A stretch of 36,420 nucleotides of DNA from a virus: positions 1 through 36,420 of the IMG/VR virus record IMGVR_UViG_3300009182_000170, one strand, 5' to 3'. This document shows, piece by piece, positions 28,182 to 35,668 of the stretch (position 1 is its first letter; each line of letters begins with the position of its first letter). The notes under the pieces were generated by a model. It was not told the origin of the DNA, did not search any database, and saw nothing but the letters and a program-made list of their open reading frames with translations. The position numbers and the translations under genes were made by a program.

Positions 28182-29467
28182 TTAATTAAGTCTTTTTTCT
28201 TTGGGAGTTTTTCATCACTGAAGATTATCCCATGTTCTTCAGCTTTAGTGATTTCATCAAGACCATCAATAAGAGAGTCCGTATTAACCACAACATTAAA
28301 TCCATCTACAGATTCTGCGTGTTCCTTGCAAGCATTAATTGCTTCTTCCATTGTATCCCCCACGCCGATGCAATCCCCAATCTCAATCATTTTAACTCCA
28401 TCTGTGGGGATGATATAGCCCTGCCCTTCAATGTTTGCGTAGTTACGCCACTTAATCCATTGTTCAGCCCCCGGCTGAACATTCACCGGGCACCAGCGTT
28501 CTGCGGCAAAGTCAGAAGTGATGATAGCTAACGCCCCATACTTATGCCTCCACTCTGGCTCAACCAAATCGCCATAAGCACCGCCCTCTACAATGTCGCA
28601 AACATTCTCAATCATCTCCCAATACAGGGCAGATGGAGGGGCAGGGCATCGTGTAGTAAGGTCAATCAGATAAGGGGTTCCATCTTCCGTAACCCTAACC
28701 TCTGTAGAAAACCACTGGCGATATTCAGCTTCAGCTAGGAATGGAGCCAACTTCTCATTAACCATTCTCACTGGCTCTGCCAGCTTGGAATAATCACGAA
28801 TACAACCAAGGTATCCCTTGTCTTTAATCTCCACACCAGCGAGGCAAGTGGATGGGAACTTTCCATCAATGCAGAAGCCGTCATATCCAGCCTCTACAAC
28901 GCTATCAATCTTATGCTCTACGACAAAAGGAAACACTTCACAAGCACCGCCAAGGTGATCCCAAAGCTCATTCATGCGAGGCTCTGCTGTCTTCCAGTTC
29001 TTGGAATGGAAGGTTTCCGCTAGTCCACGGAAGCCACTGATCTTCACATAGACCTCCTCATTTTCCTCAAGATAGGATCGGAGGTTGCTCATGCCAGTGA
29101 CAAGCTCGCACTTGCCCACAGGAAGCCCCAAGGACTTCATGGTTTCCTTGGCCCTCCACCTCTGGACTTCCAGCTTCTCTCCTAGCCCAGCCCCCCAGAC
29201 CTTGTAGCCTCTTGAGCGTAGCCATTCCTGTAACTGGTAGAATCCCACATCTGGGAACACAATGAAGTCAACTTCATCCACAAGCCTCCACATATCCTCA
29301 ACCCGCTCCACGCCTTCAATGCCATCCCCAACCATAGCAGGGCCATGCTTTGGGAACGAGCGATCTGCGTATGGAACGAAGTAATATACCTCGTGCATCT
29401 CTCCCAGCCTCTTTGCGAAGCTGGTGAAAATTCCGTGATCAATTACTAGGCACTTTGATCTACTCAT
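28178..29467 (-). CDS. ATP-grasp ligase-like protein
   Basis: This 429-aa protein begins with a Rossmann-like strand (MSRSKCLVIDHGIF), followed by a preATP-grasp domain to about residue 115. The ATP-grasp core shows VKIS (141-144, Lys142 as candidate ATP-binding residue), an FVVEHKIDSVVEAGYDG segment and the metal site TEVRVTEDGTPYLIDLTTR (255-273, with Glu255, Asp269 and Arg273). The order matches PurD/carbamoyl-phosphate-type ATP-grasp ligases, which join a carboxylate to an amine via acyl-phosphate. It is not a purine gene by context: it sits inside the portal/scaffold module. It may attach a residue to a virion or host peptide. A phage-specific pathway is inference. Confidence 0.75.
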   Translation of the reverse strand: MSRSKCLVIDHGIFTSFAKRLGEMHEVYYFVPYADRSFPKHGPAMVGDGIEGVERVEDMWRLVDEVDFIVFPDVGFYQLQEWLRSRGYKVWGAGLGEKLEVQRWRAKETMKSLGLPVGKCELVTGMSNLRSYLEENEEVYVKISGFRGLAETFHSKNWKTAEPRMNELWDHLGGACEVFPFVVEHKIDSVVEAGYDGFCIDGKFPSTCLAGVEIKDKGYLGCIRDYSKLAEPVRMVNEKLAPFLAEAEYRQWFSTEVRVTEDGTPYLIDLTTRCPAPPSALYWEMIENVCDIVEGGAYGDLVEPEWRHKYGALAIITSDFAAERWCPVNVQPGAEQWIKWRNYANIEGQGYIIPTDGVKMIEIGDCIGVGDTMEEAINACKEHAESVDGFNVVVNTDSLIDGLDEITKAEEHGIIFSDEKLPKKKDLIK

Positions 29468-29645
29468 TGAATCCCATTTCCTTTGCTTGCTCGTCTCTTA
29501 TTGTTTGAATTAGTAGCTTATGTGCTAGTGCCAGTTCAGAATCAATTCCGTGGAATGTTCTGTGATAAAGGTAGCGATCATAGATTAATGCTACGATCAC
29601 TTCCGTTGCCTCTGCCTTCCCCGCATCGAAGGGGTTCGTTTCCAT
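29460..29645 (-). CDS. Small helical protein
   Basis: This 61-aa protein begins METNPFDAGKAEATEVIVAL and continues IYDRYLYHRTFHGIDSELAL in amphipathic helices. Its end overlaps the ATP-grasp start by 8 bp (ATGAGTAG), so it is coupled. The leader (AATACAATGGAAAC) shows the A/C-rich start context without Shine-Dalgarno. No known domain is recognised. Confidence 0.55.
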   Translation of the reverse strand: METNPFDAGKAEATEVIVALIYDRYLYHRTFHGIDSELALAHKLLIQTIRDEQAKEMGFNE

Positions 29646-29668
29646 TGTATTTCAGTTTTGTTTTAGGT

Positions 29669-29929
29669 TTACCGACAATTCCAAGCCCGGAGGGACTTGT
29701 TGATCCTGCTATCGGGATCTCGCTTTGTTGCCTCACTGGTCAACTTGCTCTTCATCCCTTTCATTCTAGCACAGAATGATTTTTTCCTTGCGGCATCCTT
29801 TTCTGTTTTAGGGTGCGGTGCAGGGGCTTTAAGGTTGCCTCCATGAGCCTTGTTATAGGAGGCTCTGCCTTTGGCGTTCAATCCTCCCTTTGCGGACTTT
29901 CCTTCCTTTCTTTGCCATGCTTCGCTCAT
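29669..29929 (-). CDS. DUF6321-like small basic protein
   Basis: This 86-aa protein begins MSEAWQRKEGKSAKGGLNAK. The string of motifs 'SEAWxRKEGK...GGLNAKGRASY..A.GGNLKAP', 'SFCARM.GMK.KLT' and 'DP.SRINKSLR.W.C' is one I recognise from a basic viral family (DUF6321) shared by phages and large DNA viruses. No activity is known. It is very Lys/Arg-rich and presumably binds nucleic acid. It is followed by a second viral small basic family, a pairing that recurs in other viruses. Confidence 0.8.
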   Translation of the reverse strand: MSEAWQRKEGKSAKGGLNAKGRASYNKAHGGNLKAPAPHPKTEKDAARKKSFCARMKGMKSKLTSEATKRDPDSRINKSLRAWNCR

Positions 29930-29930
29930 A

Positions 29931-30077
29931 TTATTTCTTCTTTGCTGTTTTGGCAGACTCCTTAAATGCCTTGGCAGTAGGGCGACCCTTCTCGCCAGCC
30001 TTCTTCATGCGTTCACCAGAACCTTTTTTGATTCTCTCTCTCTTTGCGTGGATGTTTGCGTATAGTCCGTCTTTCAT
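29931..30077 (-). CDS. DUF5872-like small basic protein
   Basis: This 48-aa protein (MKDGLYANIHAKRERIKKGS, then GERMKKAGEKGRPTAKAFKE, ending SAKTAKKK) matches the 'NIH.KR.RI..GSGERM..PG.KG.PTA.AFK.SA.TAK' signature of a small viral family (DUF5872) found from phages to giant viruses. It starts six bases after the portal stop and ends one base before the DUF6321-like start. It is highly basic, probably nucleic-acid-associated; its role in the virion or in packaging is unknown. Confidence 0.75.
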   Translation of the reverse strand: MKDGLYANIHAKRERIKKGSGERMKKAGEKGRPTAKAFKESAKTAKKK

Positions 30078-30083
30078 CTTTGT

Positions 30084-32309
30084 TTATGGTTGGATCGCTC
30101 CGTATTTTTGGGCCACCTTAACCCTTTCGATCATCAATTTTTGAGCAGTTTTTTTATCGCTCAACTGCATCATGTGTTGAGCTTTTGCTGATTTAATTTG
30201 CAAATCGTTTTGGGCTTTCATCCTATCAAGCTCAATCTTGTTCATGGCAACCATAGCCTTTGGATCTTGCTGTTGACCCTGTTGTTGCTGTGCCATTTGA
30301 GCCTGTTCCTGCTCATCAATTTGCTGTGCATACTTGTTAAGCTGGTCGGCAATCTTCATCAACTCGCTCAACTGCTCATTCATGGCATCATGCTGTTCCT
30401 GCCTCGTAGGATCTTCCTGTAAGAACTGGAGGTGAGATAGCATATGCGGAATAGCGGCCTGCATAGCACCGCTAACTTGGCGAGGGTCAACTTGTTGTTG
30501 TTGAACTGCTTGCACGAGACTGCCAGCAAACTGCATATAGACAGTAAGATGGGTATAGTGGTTTTGATCTGGATCAATAAGCACTTGTCCACCCTGCTGA
30601 AGAGCATTGTTTTCTAGAGAAGCAATAGAAAGATCGTTGCCGTCTGGCTTAACCTCTTCTGGGATACCGAAAGTCTCAACCCCAGTTTGTCCCGCAATTG
30701 CCGCTATATTGGCATTAATAACTCGTTTCCGATTGGACTCTGGGAGTTGAGGGAGGTATTGACCGATAAGCTCCATAGCTTGCATCCGAGCGGCAGAGCT
30801 TCCCTGCCCAATAGAACGAGTTGCCCTAACTGTGTCAATGTCAAGCATGGCGGCGGCAGGAACGCCCCTGTCCATACAAGCCTCTTGGAATCGTAGTGCT
30901 TCCCTGCCACCATGATCCTCTTCAATCAGATTTGGGTTGGCGGCCCTGCGATAAACCTCTGCATAATGAACATCTAGAGCCTGTAGGTAGATTTCTGCAC
31001 GAGTGTTGGTGAGGCGGCTTTTCTCGCCAATCTCCATCTCGACTTCCTTGTTGCTCTTCTTGCGTCCTCCACCACTAACGGATGGCATGAAGCTCCCAAT
31101 GTCATCACTCTCCTGCCCTTGGAAGAACTGGGCAGTCTGCATAGCGGCAGACAAGTTGCTAGACACATTCGCTTGAGTAAGGTTAAGACCGGGTGGAAGA
31201 ATGCGATAAGGCCCAATCTGGACAGTCTTTAGCTTCTCCGCATCAGCGGCAGAGTTAGGCTGGAACATCACGCATGACCCAATGATTACTCCCTCCATGA
31301 GAGCATTGTTCACTCTGTTCATGGCCTCGGCGTATTTATAAACCTTCTGGCCCAATCCCCTAACTCCATGATAGAAGCCGTTGCCAACTCCGTTTAGGAA
31401 GACAGTGAAGGCATTGCTGAACTTGTCATAACGCCCAATTTTTTGGCAAAGGAACTCCGTTGAGTTAAGACGATCAAAGATGTAGTGAGAGATGCGACCA
31501 TCGTACTCTTTCACATAAAAATGAGCTACTTTGATAATCTTGCTCTTGGCATAAGAATAATAGAGGGCATTGTTCTTTAGCTCCCTCTGATACCACTCCC
31601 AAGGACGGCGTTGATCCTGTTCGTCCACACGAGCTTGCATGATGGCCTCTTGGCACTGCTCAACATCCCATCCTCCCCTTTGGGCGGCTTCCTCATCCTC
31701 AATGTAAGAGTAGAGTTGTTCGCAATAAAGCTCGTCTAGGATATAGCAGAACTCCCAGTTATCCCAATCCACCTTGGAGCCTTTGGGCACAACAAGAGCA
31801 TAAGGCTCAATGGCTTTAGCCCTCCAGTCGGTTCCGTCTGGAAAATACATACAAGCCTGTCCATGAATGACAAGCTCCTTATGGCAAACTTGATGCTGGG
31901 CCAGGAAGTTGGGATTAGAAGATGACAGGAGCCTGTGGAACTCTTCTGTGATGATCCTGCTCCATTCCTCACGCTTCCCCATGTCTTTACCATACTTTGT
32001 CTTAACTGTGGCATAGCTCCCTACAGAGGTTAGGATGTCAAAATAAGGGATCACTGCGGCTTCCACCTTGGCCTCCGCATGACCCCAATTTACATTAATC
32101 CGATCAGCTTGTCCCATCTCACGAAGCTGTTGCTCGTTGTATGGGGGGTTTCCATCAATAATCCCTTGGATCTGGGAACGGCGATAAGAGGCAATCTGAT
32201 CATCATTGATCAGTTCATAAAGCATTGACCTAGCCGATCCAGCGTCCTCAACCCTTGTGCGGGGAGGTTTTTCGCCCACCTTGGGATCTTTTAGGCCATA
32301 TTGAATCAT
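30084..32309 (-). CDS. Portal protein
   Basis: This 741-aa protein forms the dodecameric ring at the packaging vertex. The sequence shows the pattern of podovirus-type portals: an N-terminal helical region (DDQIASYRRSQIQGIIDG), a wing rich in strands, the central QIGPYRILPPGLNLT with downstream NLSAAMQTAQFFQ, and a long Gln-rich helical barrel and C-terminal crown (EQEQAQMAQQQQGQQQDPKA). Length fits the 700-800 aa podovirus class. It starts as ATGA with the zinc-ribbon gene and precedes the small basic proteins. The C-terminal barrel could fix DNA in the mature head. Confidence 0.88.
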   Translation of the reverse strand: MIQYGLKDPKVGEKPPRTRVEDAGSARSMLYELINDDQIASYRRSQIQGIIDGNPPYNEQQLREMGQADRINVNWGHAEAKVEAAVIPYFDILTSVGSYATVKTKYGKDMGKREEWSRIITEEFHRLLSSSNPNFLAQHQVCHKELVIHGQACMYFPDGTDWRAKAIEPYALVVPKGSKVDWDNWEFCYILDELYCEQLYSYIEDEEAAQRGGWDVEQCQEAIMQARVDEQDQRRPWEWYQRELKNNALYYSYAKSKIIKVAHFYVKEYDGRISHYIFDRLNSTEFLCQKIGRYDKFSNAFTVFLNGVGNGFYHGVRGLGQKVYKYAEAMNRVNNALMEGVIIGSCVMFQPNSAADAEKLKTVQIGPYRILPPGLNLTQANVSSNLSAAMQTAQFFQGQESDDIGSFMPSVSGGGRKKSNKEVEMEIGEKSRLTNTRAEIYLQALDVHYAEVYRRAANPNLIEEDHGGREALRFQEACMDRGVPAAAMLDIDTVRATRSIGQGSSAARMQAMELIGQYLPQLPESNRKRVINANIAAIAGQTGVETFGIPEEVKPDGNDLSIASLENNALQQGGQVLIDPDQNHYTHLTVYMQFAGSLVQAVQQQQVDPRQVSGAMQAAIPHMLSHLQFLQEDPTRQEQHDAMNEQLSELMKIADQLNKYAQQIDEQEQAQMAQQQQGQQQDPKAMVAMNKIELDRMKAQNDLQIKSAKAQHMMQLSDKKTAQKLMIERVKVAQKYGAIQP

Positions 32310-32965
32310 ATTTTAAGTGATGCCGATGCTTGGTTTAGGTCGTCGTTTTTTAACCAGCACCAGTCTGGTCGAGCCTCCGTTGTCTCTGGTTTCTCACCAG
32401 AAAGCAACACTTTTTTGTCAACATGGACAATTGCTTCATTTCTACAACCGCATAGCCCACAAGTCAATAGGCTACTATCTAAAGGAGTTGAGCGACCTCC
32501 CTTAACCTTTGCTACCAAGGATGTTATCTGTTGCATAGCACCACATCCTGCACAGAAGTTAGTTGTCATGTTATTATAACATCTAGCACAGATTTCAGCC
32601 CTTCTGTTAGCCTCCTCCTGTGGAACAAAGACATCCTTCCCCTTCATCTTGTCTATAGCCATAGTAGCTAAAGAGGTGATGCCCTTAATAATGCCCTCGG
32701 CTGACACAATTGATTTAGCCCCTGCTGGCTCCTTGCCATCCTCGTATTTGCACCAACCAGCGGGAAGCTGGCGGCATAACTGATCCTCTACGGATTCCTT
32801 CCAATCTGGAGGGAGTGGAATATTGTTGTCCTCGTAATGCGACTTAACCCTGCCAAGCAATCCGCTCATGGTATGCTCACGATCAATCTTAAACCCAGTC
32901 TCTGGGCAAGTGTATCGGAAGAACCCCGGCGGGACTTCGCTAATCTTTATGAGTTTCTGTCTCAT
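32306..32965 (-). CDS. Zinc-ribbon protein of the portal module
   Basis: This 219-aa protein begins MRQKLIKISEVPPGFFRYTC. The N-terminal half carries CPETGFKID and AGWCKYED segments. The C-terminal half has two cysteine knuckles, CARCYNNMTTNFCAGCG and CGLCGC, that should bind zinc, and a final DWCWLKNDD. A domain of this kind, placed directly before the portal, occurs in several podovirus-like genomes and is of unknown function; I would guess an assembly or DNA-contact factor. It overlaps the upstream gene by 26 bp and the portal by ATGA. Confidence 0.6.
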   Translation of the reverse strand: MRQKLIKISEVPPGFFRYTCPETGFKIDREHTMSGLLGRVKSHYEDNNIPLPPDWKESVEDQLCRQLPAGWCKYEDGKEPAGAKSIVSAEGIIKGITSLATMAIDKMKGKDVFVPQEEANRRAEICARCYNNMTTNFCAGCGAMQQITSLVAKVKGGRSTPLDSSLLTCGLCGCRNEAIVHVDKKVLLSGEKPETTEARPDWCWLKNDDLNQASASLKI

Positions 32966-33137
32966 CGTTAAGTCTTCCGTATAACGCTTCTGCTTGTCTA
33001 AATCCAGAGAGATATGCCGCCGCTAGGTATTCCCTATGGCCTTCTGCACTTCCATGATTCTTTGAGTATGTGCGAACACCAATAGTGTTCATCCACTCGT
33101 CAAAGTAATCTGCGGCGTTTTTATTTGTAAATGGCAT
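32940..33137 (-). CDS. Small hypothetical protein
   Basis: This protein has 65 aa from ATG 33137 (MPFTNKNAADYFDEWMNTIG). This start has a strong purine-rich GAGGAGGAAGAGG directly upstream, whereas the alternative TTG at 33161 would overlap the previous stop as TTGA. The protein is helical with a central 'YSKNHGSAEGHREYLAAAYLSGFRQAEALYG' region, written here only in part (SGFRQAEALYGRL); the 'AAAYLSGFR.A' pattern is common in small phage proteins of unknown function. Confidence 0.5.
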   Translation of the reverse strand: MPFTNKNAADYFDEWMNTIGVRTYSKNHGSAEGHREYLAAAYLSGFRQAEALYGRLNDETETHKD

Positions 33138-33157
33138 CCTCTTCCTCCTCTTCGTCG

Positions 33158-33451
33158 TCAAGCACTGGCTTTGATTGGTTTAGCACCGGGTGCGACAGAA
33201 TAAATAAGATTGCGATAAATATCTCCCACGATAGTTCCAAGCTCATTAACAGCCTCTTCTTTAAGGTCTGGAAATCTGGCATGGAGGGCTTCGTGCGATA
33301 CAACATCGACGAGATCGCATCCACCTTTGCGTGATATAACAATCCTTCGGTTCTCATAATCGCACAATCCAAGGGCATCCTTGCAGTTGCCCCATCCGTA
33401 TTCCCACCTTCGCTCGTTGATTTTAACATATCCTATTCTTTTAAAGTTCAT
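33158..33451 (-). CDS. HExxH putative metalloprotease-like phage protein
   Basis: This protein has 97 aa from ATG 33451 (MNFKRIGYVKINERRWEYGW), which overlaps the stop of the tiny membrane gene as ATGA. The motif HEALH (53-57) after VVSHEAL, followed by ARFPDLKEEAVNELG with a further acidic ligand candidate (Glu66/67), matches the zinc-binding HExxH...E pattern of a short phage family related to SprT/minimal metallopeptidases. At under 100 residues it is a minimal domain; substrate unknown. It may process a virion or host protein, or be catalytically silent. Confidence 0.7.
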   Translation of the reverse strand: MNFKRIGYVKINERRWEYGWGNCKDALGLCDYENRRIVISRKGGCDLVDVVSHEALHARFPDLKEEAVNELGTIVGDIYRNLIYSVAPGAKPIKASA

Positions 33452-33528
33452 AAGCGTGTCTGTATCAAGCAGTAAACAAATACTGCACATAAGATTGCAC
33501 AAAGTGCAAGTTGTTGTTCAGCCGTCAT
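33448..33528 (-). CDS. Tiny membrane peptide (26 aa)
   Basis: The frame encodes MTAEQQLALCAILCAVFVYC followed by LIQTRL: one hydrophobic helix with a short acidic-polar N-terminus and a basic end. Both ends overlap neighbours as ATGA (start with the stop of the 71-aa gene, stop with the start of the HExxH gene), so it is embedded in a chain of translational coupling. This arrangement is the main evidence that so short a frame is real. Function is unknown. Confidence 0.5.
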   Translation of the reverse strand: MTAEQQLALCAILCAVFVYCLIQTRL

Positions 33529-33740
33529 TTTGGCAAGATCATTCCCTTCCTCAACACATTCACTCCACGGAGATTTCCATTATCGCCAAATGAAGGCTCA
33601 AGTTTATATTCAATCCCGCCAGCTTTTAGATCATTGATCACATTCTGGAGGAATGATTTTTCCCTTGGGCTATTCTCGTTGTATGGGCCAGCCAGAATAG
33701 AAAAGTTTGGTTCGATGTAATATTCGTTACTCAATGTCAT
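33525..33740 (-). CDS. Small hypothetical protein
   Basis: This 71-aa protein begins MTLSNEYYIEPNFSILAGPY. It combines a short N-terminal strand, a helix (SFLQNVINDLKAGGIEYKLE) and a strand/turn end (VNVLRKGMILPK), a compact alpha/beta layout. It has ATGA overlaps with both neighbours. No family is recognised. Confidence 0.55.
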   Translation of the reverse strand: MTLSNEYYIEPNFSILAGPYNENSPREKSFLQNVINDLKAGGIEYKLEPSFGDNGNLRGVNVLRKGMILPK

Positions 33741-33991
33741 TTTTTTATTAGTTTATAGTGTTGGGTTGGATATAGCCCCCGGCTAGGTGTGATTATCTTG
33801 TATTTTCTAACCTCCATCAATCCAGCTTTTATTAGTTTCGCTATCGTTCTGGTTGTTTCAGTAGTTCCCTTTTGCCATTTATCCTCCCATTGGGATCTTG
33901 AGAAAAATCCAGCATCTGGCTTTTCAGCAACGGCTTTGTGATAAAGAGATATTACATCTGCATATTCATTTATATATTCATTTTTACTCAT
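33737..33991 (-). CDS. Small winged-helix-like protein
   Basis: This protein has 84 aa from ATG 33991 (MSKNEYINEYADVISLYHKA), the start that overlaps the metallophosphoesterase stop as ATGA; a start five codons upstream is less likely. Helices and a 'TTETTRTIAKLIKAGLMEVRKYKIITPSRGLYP' layout, given here in part as TTRTIAKLIKAGLMEVRKY, resemble the recognition helix and wing of small helix-turn-helix regulators (helix, turn, helix, then two basic strands). It may regulate early genes or replication; no family is named. Confidence 0.55.
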   Translation of the reverse strand: MSKNEYINEYADVISLYHKAVAEKPDAGFFSRSQWEDKWQKGTTETTRTIAKLIKAGLMEVRKYKIITPSRGLYPTQHYKLIKK

Positions 33992-34764
33992 AGCGGCAAC
34001 CTCCATTCTTTGTTAAATTCGCTTCGTGTGCATAGCCAGACAGCACTATCTGTATCGCCAATCTCACCATAAACGATTCCCTGCCTCCATCCTAGCGTGG
34101 CCCTGCGACACTTTGCGTATTCCATGCTTCCTTGGCGTGTTAATGTCCCGGCACAATATCCTGTGCTTTCCTTGATAGTTCTTCCTTCTGCCATCTGGCT
34201 ACGATGCGTGTGCCCGAATATAACCTTACCTCCATACATCTCTGCCATATCACGAGCCGAGTTTTCGTTGTAGATGGTTCCATGTGTGAAGGTCACATCA
34301 CCGATAACCAACCTCTGATATACTCCATTGTACGGAATCCTGCGGCAACCAATGTCGAGGAAAGCCCGGTCAATGTAGTCCGTAGCCTTGTGAGCGGCGT
34401 AGGAGACAATGGCGTTACGATGATTGAGCATTCTGGGTATTCGATCTTCATGGTTTCCGTCCAACACATGAGTTGGTCGATACTTTCGCAAGAACGAGAT
34501 CCCGCCATCAATGTCTGGAGCGACAGGTTCAGACTCGTCGGAGCTTCCAGCCGCACCACTACGCCATGCGGTTGTATCGCACCAATCGCCCAGATGAACA
34601 ACAATCGTTGGCTTCCATCTGTCTCGCATTTTAAGGACAGCTTCAATGGCAGTATGGTCAGCATACTTTCCGTGAGAACAGGCAATGGCAATGAACCTCT
34701 CATATTTCTTTGCAACATGAGGGGCGGCTTTCGCCGCCCCTTTTGCTTTCGATTTAGGATTCAT
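33988..34764 (-). CDS. Calcineurin-like metallophosphoesterase
   Basis: This 258-aa protein has calcineurin-type metal motifs in order: IACSHGKYAD (27-36), LGDWCD (58-63), DGNHED (102-107), FTHG with His161 and FGHTH (183-187). The first motif has SH where D-x-H is usual, so metal binding at that site may differ. The family acts on phosphoesters in DNA, nucleotides or proteins; phage members are often near recombination genes and may work like SbcD nucleases, but no SbcC partner is present. It begins MNPKSKAKGAAKAAPHVAKK, a basic segment encoded over a perfect 8-bp hairpin. It overlaps the ERF stop by 11 bp. Confidence 0.82.
   Translation of the reverse strand: MNPKSKAKGAAKAAPHVAKKYERFIAIACSHGKYADHTAIEAVLKMRDRWKPTIVVHLGDWCDTTAWRSGAAGSSDESEPVAPDIDGGISFLRKYRPTHVLDGNHEDRIPRMLNHRNAIVSYAAHKATDYIDRAFLDIGCRRIPYNGVYQRLVIGDVTFTHGTIYNENSARDMAEMYGGKVIFGHTHRSQMAEGRTIKESTGYCAGTLTRQGSMEYAKCRRATLGWRQGIVYGEIGDTDSAVWLCTRSEFNKEWRLPL
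34721..34740. repeat. Perfect 8-bp GC hairpin inside a coding start
   Basis: GGGGCGGC and GCCGCCCC surround a 4-nt loop (GAAA on the minus strand). It lies 24 nt after the start codon of the metallophosphoesterase. On the plus strand it is followed by TTTTGCTTTC, so it could stop antisense transcripts. On the coding strand it may slow ribosomes or control translation of the gene. Confidence 0.55.
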
Positions 34765-35491
34765 TAGAAGGAGTGAGTGTGACTAGCTCCCACTTGCTGG
34801 GATCTTTCTTCCCCGGACTCACGCCAGCGTCAACAATCGTCCCATCAGAACCGAATGTCGTTGCCGCACTGAACAGCTTCTCATCAAAGGTCATGGCCTC
34901 AATGGTCTTGCCTTTGTCGCTGAACTCAACGGAATATAGCGTCCACTTCTTGGCAGATCCTTCCTTGGATTGAGCCGCCACCTTCGCATTAGTCGGGAGA
35001 ACTCCCCGCCAAGTTGTTGTGACTGATCCTACTGGACGAGGAGCCGCATCCTTTTTGTCCATCACCTTCGCTATGGCAGGACGAGCTTCCTCCTTTTTGG
35101 CAAGCCCAGTTGAGACATTACCATCATCGTCATCCTCTGATGCTATGCCCAAAACAGAGGCCAAGCTATATCTCCTGGCATAAGTTATTGCTGACCCAAC
35201 TCCCTGTGGTGACTGATCCTTTAATGGGAGGAGCAGTGTTGTGGTGGTGCTATGACCTCCCTTGTGGATAATCGTAGTCTCAACCCCGGCTGTTCCTTCC
35301 ATAAACAAAGGCTGTTGCGTAACCGCAAGGCCATGCTTGGCAAGGATGGGGCGTGTGGCCTCAATGATTGCGTCTAGTGGTGCGTATTTGGATTTGAAAT
35401 ACGGATTGGATGCTGTCTTGGGAACATTGGATAGTTCCCCGATTGCGGCTACTAGAGCCTCTGAATACTGCGTTTGTGCGTTTGTTTCCAT
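34754..35491 (-). CDS. erf: ERF-family single-strand annealing protein
   Basis: This protein has 245 aa from ATG 35491 (METNAQTQYSEALVAAIGEL); a longer frame upstream overlaps the neighbouring gene and is rejected. The signature KSKYAPLDAIIEATRPILAKHGL lies at 33-55 (cited here by position), followed by GVGSAITYARRYSLASVLGI and an acidic linker EDDDDGN, the classical ERF fold. ERF proteins anneal complementary strands, pairing with an exonuclease such as the one at 22764-23453 for phage recombination and genome circularisation. The C-terminal part, about 100 residues, is less conserved and may contact SSB. The leader AAAAACACAATGGAAAC is A/C-rich. Confidence 0.88.
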   Translation of the reverse strand: METNAQTQYSEALVAAIGELSNVPKTASNPYFKSKYAPLDAIIEATRPILAKHGLAVTQQPLFMEGTAGVETTIIHKGGHSTTTTLLLPLKDQSPQGVGSAITYARRYSLASVLGIASEDDDDGNVSTGLAKKEEARPAIAKVMDKKDAAPRPVGSVTTTWRGVLPTNAKVAAQSKEGSAKKWTLYSVEFSDKGKTIEAMTFDEKLFSAATTFGSDGTIVDAGVSPGKKDPSKWELVTLTPSNES

Positions 35492-35498
35492 TGTGTTT

Positions 35499-35630
35499 TT
35501 ATTCCTCTTCCTCAATCTCCGCTTCTTCGTCGATTGATTCCAAGATTTCATCTAGCTCTGAACGGATAAATGCCAGCAATGCCTTGAGGCGTTCGTTCTC
35601 GTCTTTAAGCTGTTGATTGGTCTGTGCCAT
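35499..35630 (-). CDS. Small coiled-coil protein (43 aa)
   Basis: The frame encodes MAQTNQQLKDENERLKALLA, then an acidic tail ending EEAEIEEEE. Heptad-spaced Leu/Ile in the first half predict a short coiled coil. It is located between the 84-aa gene and the ERF gene, eight bases before the ERF start. There is no Shine-Dalgarno, and it is too short for confident family assignment; spacing and strand support it being translated. Confidence 0.5.
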   Translation of the reverse strand: MAQTNQQLKDENERLKALLAFIRSELDEILESIDEEAEIEEEE

Positions 35631-35668
35631 AGGTCGTGTGTAGTTGGATGATGATGTGATAGCAAGAA

